From CAZQGJ01 sp964592905 (lineage in GTDB: Bacteria; Patescibacteriota; UBA1384; CAYGGE01), in NCBI GenBank assembly GCA_964592905.1, contig CAZQGJ010000013.1, forward strand, positions 1-16,723: a stretch of 16,723 bases of DNA, read 5' to 3'. Numbering within the stretch: the stretch's first letter is position 1; the number at the start of each line of letters is the position of its first letter. The notes under the pieces are model-generated. The model did not search any database, was not told the DNA's origin, and saw only the letters and a program-made list of their open reading frames with translations. Shown here one piece after another: positions 1 to 6,065 of the stretch. The translations under genes and the position numbers were made by a program.

Positions 1-212
1 CTCTGAACCAGCTGTCTAGCCTGTCGTTTCCAGAGATTGCGTCTAGTGGCTAGGCGCCAGGCCTTTTTGCTGACGATGACCGTCAGCCGCGTCTCACCCC
101 GACGATTAGCCAGACCACGCACCTGTACGACGGTGGCCTTAACCAAACGACCGAGCTTTTGCACCTTGGCAATTTGGCTCGATCGATTAAGACGGTAGGC
201 GGTGGCCAGCAT
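1..212 (-). CDS. rnpA: Ribonuclease P protein component (partial, C-terminus beyond window)
   Basis: Protein subunit of RNase P, which helps the catalytic RNA mature the 5' ends of tRNAs. I translated the minus strand by hand from the ATG at 212 and got 70 residues before the window edge. They show the family pattern: an N-terminal basic stretch, then TRLTVIVSKK (residues 41-50) followed by an Arg/Lys-rich helix with R-N-x-x-K-R-Q-A-R, which corresponds to the conserved RNR-type motif of the family. The start codon directly follows the rpmH stop (213-215) with no gap, so the two are translationally coupled in the usual rpmH-rnpA operon. The C-terminal 30-50 residues are missing because the window ends. 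Confidence 0.9.
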   Translation of the reverse strand, partial: MLATAYRLNRSSQIAKVQKLGRLVKATVVQVRGLANRRGETRLTVIVSKKAWRLATRRNLWKRQARQLVQ

Positions 213-359
213 TTAAACCGTTCTAGTAACGGTCAGGCGAGCCCGACCGCGTAAGCGGCGGCGAGCTAAAACTAACCGACCCTTAAGACTGGCCATTCGG
301 GCTAGAAAGCCATGGACCTTGAGTCGGCGACGCTTATTTTTTTGTAAAGTTCTTTTCAT
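213..359 (-). CDS. rpmH: 50S ribosomal protein L34
   Basis: Small basic protein of the large ribosomal subunit. The 48-residue translation begins MKRTLQKNKRRRLKVHGF and contains the L34 signature HGFLARMAS...GRLVLARRRLRGR, ending RLTVTRTV. Length is normal for L34 (44-50 residues). A GGAG ribosome binding site lies at 366-369, 6 nt before the ATG at 357-359. It is the first gene of a minus-strand rpmH-rnpA operon that diverges from dnaA, the standard bacterial arrangement next to oriC. Too short for routine ORF calls, but the match is clear. Confidence 0.95.
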   Translation of the reverse strand: MKRTLQKNKRRRLKVHGFLARMASLKGRLVLARRRLRGRARLTVTRTV

Positions 360-377
360 AAATAACTCCGTGCCACG

Positions 378-406
378 ACTATACCTGATTTCTGGCTACC
401 TGACAA
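378..406 (-). promoter_or_regulatory. sigma70-type promoter for rpmH-rnpA
   Basis: On the minus strand, TTGTCA (401-406) is followed after exactly 17 bp by TATAGT (378-383). This matches the -35/-10 consensus at 5/6 and 5/6 positions with ideal spacing. The predicted transcription start, near 371, gives a leader of about 12 nt holding the GGAG ribosome binding site of rpmH. The sites are seen in sequence; their use is inferred. Confidence 0.8.
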
Positions 407-425
407 GAGTGGGGAGCGGGTTAGT

Positions 426-599
426 TTGGGATAAACTCGATTCGCCAGTGTCTAACTCAAAACGACTGTGGATTACTCCTATCGGGCTGTGGATTTCTTT
501 CTTTGGGCTGTGGATTAATACTCGCTTTAGTGGAGTAGTCAGAGTAAGCTGTGGGCTGGGACAGTTTTAAATTGATTTAATTTGACAAGTTGGGGATAA
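426..599. other. Origin segment 1: phased DnaA-box-like array upstream of dnaA
   Basis: The rpmH-dnaA intergenic region carries three clear DnaA-box-like 9-mers in the same orientation: TGTGGATTA at 467-475, TGTGGATTT at 488-496 and TGTGGATTA at 509-517 (complement of TTATCCACA with one or two changes), each 21 bp apart. TGGGGATAA at 591-599 matches 8/9. Weaker ones are TTGGGATAA (426-434, 7/9), AGTGGAGTA (529-537) and TGTGGGCTG (550-558, TGTGG core only). Strong sites 488 and 509 lie in a 12-bp direct repeat, GGGCTGTGGATT. DnaA binding here would serve both origin function and autoregulation of dnaA, whose promoter overlaps the 591 site. Nothing else coding is supported between 360 and 635. 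Confidence 0.75.
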
Positions 600-610
600 T
601 TTGGAACGAT
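582..610 (+). promoter_or_regulatory. Probable dnaA promoter
   Basis: A perfect -35 hexamer TTGACA (582-587) is followed at 17 bp by AACGAT (605-610), a weak -10 that keeps the key A at position 2, A at 5 and T at 6. A DnaA-box-like TGGGGATAA (591-599) lies between the two elements, so DnaA could occlude the promoter, as known for dnaA autoregulation in other bacteria. The -10 assignment is uncertain; the -35 is strong. Confidence 0.5.
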
Positions 611-620
611 ACCTGGTATC
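608..620. promoter_or_regulatory. 13-bp dyad in the dnaA leader (operator-like)
   Basis: GATACCTGGTATC is a perfect 6-bp inverted repeat with a 1-bp centre, lying between the presumed -10 and the ribosome binding site of dnaA. Its position around the predicted transcription start fits a repressor site. No family can be named. An 8-mer from it (GGTATCAG, 615-622) recurs at 3272-3279 in origin segment 2. Confidence 0.35.
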
Positions 621-624
621 AGAG

Positions 625-630
625 AAGGAG
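625..630 (+). promoter_or_regulatory. dnaA ribosome binding site deciding a TTG start
   Basis: AAGGAG (625-630) is followed by a 5-nt spacer and TTG at 636-638. An in-frame GTG at 630-632 overlaps the last base of the AAGGAG and so cannot use it. The TTG is therefore the better start, giving a protein that begins Met-Asn-Pro-Glu-Gln-Leu-Trp, matching the usual short N-terminus of DnaA. Confidence 0.8.
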
Positions 631-635
631 TGTTT

Positions 636-2321
636 TTGAATCCCGAGCAGCTATGGCAATCAGTTATGAAAGAGTTAGAGATCAGCCTCTCAACGGCTAA
701 CTTTAAGACTTGGTTCAAAGATACTTCTATCGCCGAAGATACGGGCGAAACTATCTCGGTCGGCGTACCTAATCACTTTGTTCTCGATTGGATTCGTAAA
801 AACTTCCACAAAAACATCGCCGAGAGCCTGCGACGCAGTCGGCCAACTTTGCGAGATATTCGCTACATCGTTTGCAAACCTAAGCCGAGCCTGACCCTCA
901 GCCTCCCCGATATGAAACCGAGCTACGTTAAAACCGAACCAAAGTCTAGCCCAGTTTTAACAGTGCAGCGCCAAACCCTGGACTACACCGCAGTCGAACC
1001 AATCCAACTCGGCAACGCTACCTATCAAAGATCTAGTCAAGAAACAGGCCTCGAAGAGCGGGGCGAGACCGATTCCAGTCTAGATAACACCGATACTCAA
1101 AACCAAGTTCGATCTAAACTAGACCGAACAGAATACGATAGAATGGGATCAGAACCAGGTCGTAACTCCGCTACGATCGCTCAACCGGTCAATGCGCGAC
1201 CTTGGTCTAAGCCGGGCGAACTTGCCAAAAACGCCGGCCAAGCTCAGCTCCTAGACGAAACCGGTTTAGCCGCTAGTCAAAACCAGACTCCGCTTGACCC
1301 TAACTATACCTTCGAGAACTTTATCGTTGGCGGCAGCAACCGCTTAGCCCATAGCGCAGCCATGGCCGCCGCTAATCAGCCGGGGACTAAATATAACCCA
1401 CTCTTCTTTTATGGTGGGGTCGGTTTAGGTAAGACCCATCTGGCTCAAGCGATTGGCAATCAAATCCGCAAAACTAACCCGCACTTCATAATTACCTATG
1501 TTAGCTGTGAGGTCTTTATTAACGACTTTATCGAGTCTGTTCGCTACAACCGAGGCATCGACAGCTTCAAAAAGCGCTACCGCAGTAGCGACCTCTTAAT
1601 TATTGACGATATCCAATTTATGTCCGGCAAAGAGAAGACCCAAGATGAGTTCTTTCACACCTTTAACGCCTTGCATCAGGCTAAAAAACAGATCGTCTTG
1701 ACCGCCGACAAAGAGCCTCAAGATATCCCAGCTCTCGAAGAACGCTTAATTAGTCGTTTTAGTTGGGGTATGGTTGCCGATATTCAGCCGCCCGATTTTG
1801 AAACTAGGGTGGCGATCCTCGAAACTAAAGCTCAGGAGTTAGGTTACCAAATCGGCCGATCGGCGATTACTACCTTGGCCGAATTGATCCGTTCTAATAT
1901 CCGCGAGCTCGAGGGTGCCTTGCGCCGAACCGCCAGTCTAGCCGAACTCGAGAATCGCGAAGTCACCCCAGAGTTCGTCACCAAGATCTTTGAAAGCTAT
2001 ATCGAGCGCAGTAGCCACACCATCAGCTCTCAACGCATCATTCAATTAGTGGCTGAGCACTTCGAAATTAAACAAGAAGAGGTGATTGGCTCTCGTCGCT
2101 ACAAAGAGCTGGTTTATCCTCGACAGCTTATTATGTACCTGATGCGACACGAACTATCTTATTCTTACCCCAAGATCGGTCAAGAGTTAGGTGGTAAAGA
2201 CCACACCACGATTATGCACGGAGTCGAGAAGATCGAAAAAGAGATCGCCCGCAATAGCTCGATTCAGTCCGACTTAAACAAGATTAAAGAAAAACTTCAT
2301 AATCGACCTGGTAATGTGTAG
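636..2321 (+). CDS. dnaA: Chromosomal replication initiator DnaA, long-linker form
   Basis: AAA+ ATPase that binds DnaA boxes, opens oriC and loads the replicative helicase. Numbering is from the TTG at 636 (561 residues). Domain I spans about 1-86 (LWQSVMKELE, TWFKDT). A hydrophilic Gln/Asn/Thr/Glu-rich linker (domain II) runs to about 219. Domain III starts at LDPNYTFENFIVG, with Walker A GGVGLGKT (260-267), Walker B LLIIDD (320-325), and the arginine-finger region EERLISRFSWG. Domain IV ends with YPRQLIMYLMR and the box-binding signature GGKDHTTIMHG (519-529). The linker, about 130 residues, is much longer than the roughly 45 in E. coli, which explains the length compared with the usual 450 or so. 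A dinD-like gene follows after 2 bp. Confidence 0.97.
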   Translation: MNPEQLWQSVMKELEISLSTANFKTWFKDTSIAEDTGETISVGVPNHFVLDWIRKNFHKNIAESLRRSRPTLRDIRYIVCKPKPSLTLSLPDMKPSYVKTEPKSSPVLTVQRQTLDYTAVEPIQLGNATYQRSSQETGLEERGETDSSLDNTDTQNQVRSKLDRTEYDRMGSEPGRNSATIAQPVNARPWSKPGELAKNAGQAQLLDETGLAASQNQTPLDPNYTFENFIVGGSNRLAHSAAMAAANQPGTKYNPLFFYGGVGLGKTHLAQAIGNQIRKTNPHFIITYVSCEVFINDFIESVRYNRGIDSFKKRYRSSDLLIIDDIQFMSGKEKTQDEFFHTFNALHQAKKQIVLTADKEPQDIPALEERLISRFSWGMVADIQPPDFETRVAILETKAQELGYQIGRSAITTLAELIRSNIRELEGALRRTASLAELENREVTPEFVTKIFESYIERSSHTISSQRIIQLVAEHFEIKQEEVIGSRRYKELVYPRQLIMYLMRHELSYSYPKIGQELGGKDHTTIMHGVEKIEKEIARNSSIQSDLNKIKEKLHNRPGNV

Positions 2322-2323
2322 CT

Positions 2324-3148
2324 ATGAAAGATATCAACCAGTCACTAGCCAGACTCACCAAGCACGGACAGAACGGTGATATTTTCTGGTCGGCTCGAGA
2401 CTTGATGAGAGTATTAAATTACGCAAAATGGGAAAATTTCGAAAATATTATCAATAAAGCAAAAATAGCTTGCCAGAACAGTGGGCAGTCTGTGGAAAAC
2501 CATTTTCCTGAAGTCAGGAAAATGGTTTTAATTGGCCACAGCGCTAACAGTAACGCCCGTTATATAGAAGATTACAACTTAACAAAATATGCCTGTTACT
2601 TAATTACTCAGAACGGCGATCCACATAACCCGACTATTGCTCAAGCTCAAACTTATTTCGCAATTCAAACACACCGACAAGAGGTGAGCGATAGTAATAA
2701 TGTCGAAATGCAGCGTATTCAGTACTACGACAGACTCAAAATTTCTCGCCAACAGCTGAACAAGACGGCCGAAAAAGGTGGGGTTACTAACCCTGATCAC
2801 CTCCAAAGTTTGGGCATCATCGGACTATACGGCCAATCACCAGTAGAGCTAAAAGTGACTAAGAATCTTGGTCAAGACGATCTATACGATAGAATCGACC
2901 GAGTCGAACTGGCGGCTAATAACTTCATCACGACTCAAACTGAAGAGATAGTTACCAGAAAAGGGATAACTGGCCAAGGAAGGATCAATGAAACTCATCT
3001 CAAGGTTGGTCAGAAAACACGCAAAACCATCCTCGAACTAGGTGGAACGCCACCTGAGTTATTACCCACAGTCGAACATATCGACAAAGTAAAGCAACGC
3101 CAGATCGGCCCGCCGCCTGTGGTTAATCAACTAGAAAACCCGGAATAA
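2324..3148 (+). CDS. dinD: DinD-like DNA-damage-inducible protein
   Basis: The 274-residue product matches E. coli DinD along its length: FWSARDLMRVLNYAKW (about 21-36), INKAKIACQNSG (about 43-54), the block ENHFPEVRKMVLIG (about 58-71), KYACYLITQNGDP (about 88-100), QTYFAIQTHRQEV, and the C-terminal KVGQKTRKTILELGG with PPELLPT. E. coli DinD is an SOS-induced protein reported to inhibit RecA strand exchange; the same role here is inference. It starts 2 bp after the dnaA stop, with no good ribosome binding site, so translation is probably coupled to dnaA. By hand count 2401-2640 is about 37% GC, against about 55% in samples of dnaA and dnaN, suggesting acquired DNA. It lies where dnaA and dnaN are normally adjacent. 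No LexA-type box was recognised upstream. Confidence 0.88.
   Translation: MKDINQSLARLTKHGQNGDIFWSARDLMRVLNYAKWENFENIINKAKIACQNSGQSVENHFPEVRKMVLIGHSANSNARYIEDYNLTKYACYLITQNGDPHNPTIAQAQTYFAIQTHRQEVSDSNNVEMQRIQYYDRLKISRQQLNKTAEKGGVTNPDHLQSLGIIGLYGQSPVELKVTKNLGQDDLYDRIDRVELAANNFITTQTEEIVTRKGITGQGRINETHLKVGQKTRKTILELGGTPPELLPTVEHIDKVKQRQIGPPPVVNQLENPE
2496..2529. repeat. Perfect 34-bp palindrome inside dinD
   Basis: The arm AAAACCATTTTCCTGA (2496-2511) and its exact reverse complement (2514-2529) flank a 2-bp centre AG. The 16-bp arms have no mismatch. The RNA would form a long hairpin flanked by A4 and T4, followed by AATT, so it resembles a bidirectional terminator or attenuator, although its stem is not GC-rich. 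It encodes the conserved DinD segment around HFPEVRKMVLIG. It could equally be a protein-binding dyad. Confidence 0.9.
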
Positions 3149-3284
3149 CTTTGGGACAACTCTCGAGTTTTACCCATACCACCAAACGCCTGGGCAAAAC
3201 ATCGCAGAACTACCGGCTTTTCCCCCGTTTTATCCGCCAACACTGCAGGCCTTTATCCACCCCATCTAACAGGTATCAGTCCAC

Positions 3285-3315
3285 ATATTCACAGCGCTTA
3301 TTATCATTATTATTA
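3285..3315 (+). other. Candidate basal unwinding element: DnaA box, GC step, DnaA-trios
   Basis: A DnaA-box-like 9-mer ATATTCACA (3285-3293) is followed by GCGC (3294-3297) and then six trinucleotides TTA-TTA-TCA-TTA-TTA-TTA (3298-3315). Read 3' to 5' on the opposite strand these are AAT repeats, fitting the published DnaA-trio pattern 3'-[G/A]A[T/A]-5' at five of six units. Box, GC-rich spacer and trio run is the order described for the basal unwinding system of B. subtilis. The layout is seen; strand-opening function is inferred. Confidence 0.55.
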
Positions 3316-3341
3316 CCTTTATTTATATAACAATAGATAAT
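3313..3341 (+). promoter_or_regulatory. Possible dnaN promoter
   Basis: GATAAT (3336-3341) is a good -10 candidate, with a weak -35 TTACCT (3313-3318) 17 bp upstream. The start would fall near 3348, giving a leader of about 10 nt that begins with the AGAGG ribosome binding site (3348-3352). The AT-rich context makes chance matches likely. Confidence 0.3.
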
Positions 3342-3357
3342 AAACAAAGAGGTCAAG

Positions 3358-4482
3358 ATGTCGAAAACCCCTAGTCTCAAACTCGATCGAAGTAGTCTAC
3401 TCAAAGCGATTAATCTAACTAGTCGTTTAGCTAGCAACCGTCCGGCTCTCCCAGCCCTGAGTTTCCTACTATTCGAGGCTGTAGACTCGAAGCTGATCAT
3501 TTACGCTACCAATCTTGAGCAATCAACCAAAGTCGAGCTAGAGGCTCAAATAGAGGCTAACTATCGCTTCACTTTGCCAGGCCGATTATTTAACGAATAT
3601 CTTAATTCGATCAACTCGATCGAGCTCGAACTTCGTCTGATTAACCCAACCACGATTGAGTGTCTAACCGAAAACGGCCGCGTCGAGTTTCGTGGTCTTG
3701 ATCCAGACGAGTATCCGCAACCGAGCTTTACCCAAGATAAGCCGTTACTCTCCTTACCGGCTAGCGAGTGGAAACAGGCCTTCTCTTTGGTGGTATATGC
3801 CACCGCTCTCGATGACACTCGACCAACCTTGGCCGGTGTCTTTATCTTGGTGAGTAACGACGAGCTGGTAATTGCCGCGACCGATAGCTACCGATTAGCG
3901 GAAAAGATTATTAAACTTAAAACTCCGCTTAAACTTAGCAACCCGCAAAAGTTAATTATTCCTAAAGAAAGTATCAGCGAACTTGTTCGGCTTCTGTCCG
4001 ATCAGTCTGGGGATACTTCGGTATTTGTTGGGGATAACTCTATCGAGTGGCAGGTTGACGGGCTGCGGTTTAGCTCCCGTTTAATCGATGGTAACTATCC
4101 CGACTATCGGGCGATTATCCCTACCGAACATCAGACCCGACTAACTGTTAATACGGCCGACTGCTTAGCGGCTCTCAAGACCACTCAGCTATTTGCTCGC
4201 GAAGTCGGTAATACGGTTAAACTGACAGCCGAACCAGATAACGGACTGACGATCGAATCGGTCGCCGATCAGCGTGGCCAGGCTCTTCAAAAGTTGACTG
4301 CCATTACCGAGGGGCAGCCGATGCAGGCCAGCTTTAACGTTAAGTATCTCCTCGACGCTCTTTCGGTTATGTCGGCCGATAATCTCTTTTTCGAAAACCA
4401 AGCGGCGGATCGACCGTTAGTTATTCGCGAAACCAACTTGACCGGCTATTTAGCCCTGGTCATGCCGCTCAGATTGGATTGA
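3358..4482 (+). CDS. dnaN: DNA polymerase III sliding clamp (beta subunit)
   Basis: Forms the ring-shaped homodimer that tethers DNA polymerase III and many repair enzymes to DNA. The 374-residue length and three-domain pattern are typical: domain 1 with LLKAINLTSRLASNRPALPALSFLLFEA, domain 2 around DTRPTLAGVFILVSND with ATDSYRLAEK, and domain 3 with FNVKYLLDAL and the C-terminal LVMPLRLD, equivalent to the conserved VMPMRL that forms the peptide-binding pocket. Start: ATG preceded by AGAGG (3348-3352) with 5-nt spacing. recF follows 16 bp after the TGA stop, the usual dnaN-recF operon. Nothing abnormal was seen. Confidence 0.97.
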   Translation: MSKTPSLKLDRSSLLKAINLTSRLASNRPALPALSFLLFEAVDSKLIIYATNLEQSTKVELEAQIEANYRFTLPGRLFNEYLNSINSIELELRLINPTTIECLTENGRVEFRGLDPDEYPQPSFTQDKPLLSLPASEWKQAFSLVVYATALDDTRPTLAGVFILVSNDELVIAATDSYRLAEKIIKLKTPLKLSNPQKLIIPKESISELVRLLSDQSGDTSVFVGDNSIEWQVDGLRFSSRLIDGNYPDYRAIIPTEHQTRLTVNTADCLAALKTTQLFAREVGNTVKLTAEPDNGLTIESVADQRGQALQKLTAITEGQPMQASFNVKYLLDALSVMSADNLFFENQAADRPLVIRETNLTGYLALVMPLRLD

Positions 4483-4498
4483 GAGTCAGTAGGATAAG

Positions 4499-5731
4499 TT
4501 GTTAATCGAATTGCAGTTACGGGATTTTCGTAACCATCACCAGTTGAGGCTCGAACTGGGTCAGGTGACGGCCTTGATTGGCCCTAATGGCTCGGGTAAA
4601 ACCAATATTCTCGAGGCGATTCACTACCTCGCCTTGGCCCGAAGCTTTAGAACTCATCAAGATCACGAGGCGATCAACTTCTTAACCGATCAGGCCTCGA
4701 TCAAGGGTCAGCTTTCTAATGTGACCGAACTGATGGTCGCCCTGGTTCGCGAAGGCAAGGTGCGTAAACAGGTTAATATTAACGGGGTTGGCCGCCGGCC
4801 ATATCAACTAATTGGTCAGTTGGCGGTAGTTAGCTTTTTACCTGAATCGCTACTAATGATTAGCGGTTCACCTCAGTTGAGGCGACAGTGGCTAGATCTG
4901 TTATTGATTCAAATTGACCCAGATTATGCCCGCTCACTGGTTAAACTGCAGAAGCTGCTTCGGCAAAAAAATCGACTACTCAAAGTGCTTAACCAGGCCG
5001 ATGAGTACAGTCAGGTTGCCGATTCAGAGCTCGAAACCTGGAACCAACAGTTAGCCGAAGTCATGGCCCCAATTGTGGTGGCTAGGCTCGAACTACTGCG
5101 CTCGGTTCAAAGCCGATTAACCGAGAGCTACAACCAGATTGCCGAGGGTCAAGAACAGCTCGAACTCCGTTACCTTTCGGGCTGTCTGTCGCAAAGCGAG
5201 GGAGCCAGGCTGGCTCAGGCCGACCCTAGTCAACAACCAACCGAGACGGAGTACTGGCGAGAGATTTTATCCACAAGATTTACCCAGTCAAAGAGTCGAG
5301 AGATTCGAGCCGGTTTAACTCTCTACGGGCCACAGCGTGACGATTGGCAGATTCTAATCGGCGGACAGCCGTTTGAACAGGTTGGTTCGCGGGGTGAAAC
5401 CCGGAGTCTAATCCTAGCCCTCAAGTCGATCGAGGCCGAAGTAATCGCCACCCAAGTCAATCCAGTCAGCCTAGTCTTCTTGCTTGATGATGTTTATTCC
5501 GAACTCGATCAATCGAGACGGGCGGCGCTCGAACGAATTATCGGCCAACATCAGGCTATTATTACTACGACCGACCTTGAACATCTCGCCCCAGAACTCC
5601 AACGGTTGGCTAGCTGTTACCGAGTCGAAACTGACTCAAAGCTGAACAAACTGACGATTGAAAAACTGAAGACTGAAAACCTGGGCGGCACTAAAACATC
5701 CCCAACCGAACCGCCAGTGGAGTCGCTCTAA
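4499..5731 (+). CDS. recF: RecF DNA replication and repair ATPase
   Basis: SMC-like ATPase that, with RecO and RecR, promotes RecA loading at single-strand gaps. The 410-residue protein begins MLIELQLRDFRNHHQLRLE, with Walker A GPNGSGKTN (about 29-37), then YLALARSFRT, the PQRDDW segment (about 278-283), the ABC-type signature SRGETRSLILALK (about 297-309), and Walker B/D-loop LLDDVYSELD (about 331-340). Start is a TTG with AGGA at 4491-4494; no ATG fits the conserved N-terminus better. The end (about 385-410) is a hydrophilic tail beyond the family core. The TAA stop overlaps the ATG of the next gene by one base, implying coupling. Some reduced-genome lineages lack recF, so its retention is informative. 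Confidence 0.95.
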   Translation: MLIELQLRDFRNHHQLRLELGQVTALIGPNGSGKTNILEAIHYLALARSFRTHQDHEAINFLTDQASIKGQLSNVTELMVALVREGKVRKQVNINGVGRRPYQLIGQLAVVSFLPESLLMISGSPQLRRQWLDLLLIQIDPDYARSLVKLQKLLRQKNRLLKVLNQADEYSQVADSELETWNQQLAEVMAPIVVARLELLRSVQSRLTESYNQIAEGQEQLELRYLSGCLSQSEGARLAQADPSQQPTETEYWREILSTRFTQSKSREIRAGLTLYGPQRDDWQILIGGQPFEQVGSRGETRSLILALKSIEAEVIATQVNPVSLVFLLDDVYSELDQSRRAALERIIGQHQAIITTTDLEHLAPELQRLASCYRVETDSKLNKLTIEKLKTENLGGTKTSPTEPPVESL

Positions 5732-6063
5732 TGTTTCAGTCGATTCAGCCGCGCCAGTTTAGTCAACAGGTCAGATTAGCCGCGATATTGAGTTTGATTA
5801 ATCGAGCGATCGAGAGGGGAGTCTGGCCCAAGGCTAAAGCCTGTCACGCCAGTAGCTTGATCGATAAGACGATTCGATTGCAAGTCTACGATCGAGTTAC
5901 CCTGGTCTTAATCAAGAGTAACGAAGCTAATTACCTCGGCTATCTCAACGATTGGCTCGAGGCGAATTGGCCAGTTAGCTTAGGCTCTCGACCAGAGATA
6001 GTGAAGCTCCAACTTCGACTTGGCTCGCCTCAGCCGATGTCAGCTGAGGCCAACACCGATTGA
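5731..6063 (+). CDS. DUF721 / DciA-like protein
   Basis: A 110-residue protein overlapping the recF stop by one base. The alternating pattern SSLIDKTIRLQVYDRVTLVLIKSNEANYLGYLNDWLEAN... followed by EIVKLQLRLG resembles the DUF721 core (a short beta-sheet after a helix, ending in a strand like 'v..i.fr.G'). DUF721 proteins are often encoded directly after recF, and family member DciA is the ancestral helicase loader/operator in bacteria lacking DnaC/DnaI. Position and fold pattern support this; the sequence match is loose, and a helicase-loading role is inference. The C-terminal SAEANTD tail looks disordered. Its stop is 2 bp from the stop of the convergent minus-strand operon. Confidence 0.6.
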   Translation: MFQSIQPRQFSQQVRLAAILSLINRAIERGVWPKAKACHASSLIDKTIRLQVYDRVTLVLIKSNEANYLGYLNDWLEANWPVSLGSRPEIVKLQLRLGSPQPMSAEANTD

Positions 6064-6065
6064 AC

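Larger units (their letters stand above)
3149..3357. other. Origin segment 2: DnaA boxes and AT-rich unwinding region
   Basis: This 209-bp gap between dinD and dnaN holds no gene. DnaA-box-like sites read on the plus strand: TTATCCACC (3253-3261, 8/9), TTATCCGCC (3230-3238, 7/9), TTACCCATA (3170-3178, 7/9) and ATATTCACA (3285-3293, 7/9), opposite in orientation to the segment 1 boxes. From 3298 to 3347 the sequence turns strongly A+T rich, as expected of a DNA unwinding element. A dnaA gene flanked by two box clusters, the downstream one with the unwinding element, is the arrangement of the bipartite Bacillus subtilis origin. Here dinD separates dnaA from the downstream cluster. Confidence 0.7.

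Noticed and set aside
319..570. 83-codon plus-strand open frame over rpmH and origin segment 1
   Set aside because: It runs antisense to rpmH and its promoter and through the DnaA boxes, with no ribosome binding site or recognisable protein features.
3149..3250. Intrinsic terminator after dinD
   Set aside because: No GC-rich stem followed by a T-run could be found between the dinD stop and the DnaA boxes.
3276..3500. 74-codon minus-strand open frame over the start of dnaN
   Set aside because: It is antisense to the unwinding region and the dnaN N-terminus; low-complexity translation from the AT-rich tract, no support as a gene.
4480..4482. Recoding of UGA as glycine, as in some CPR lineages
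   Set aside because: UGA ends dnaN exactly at its conserved C-terminus and closes several overlapping operon genes at ATGA junctions, so it is read as a stop.
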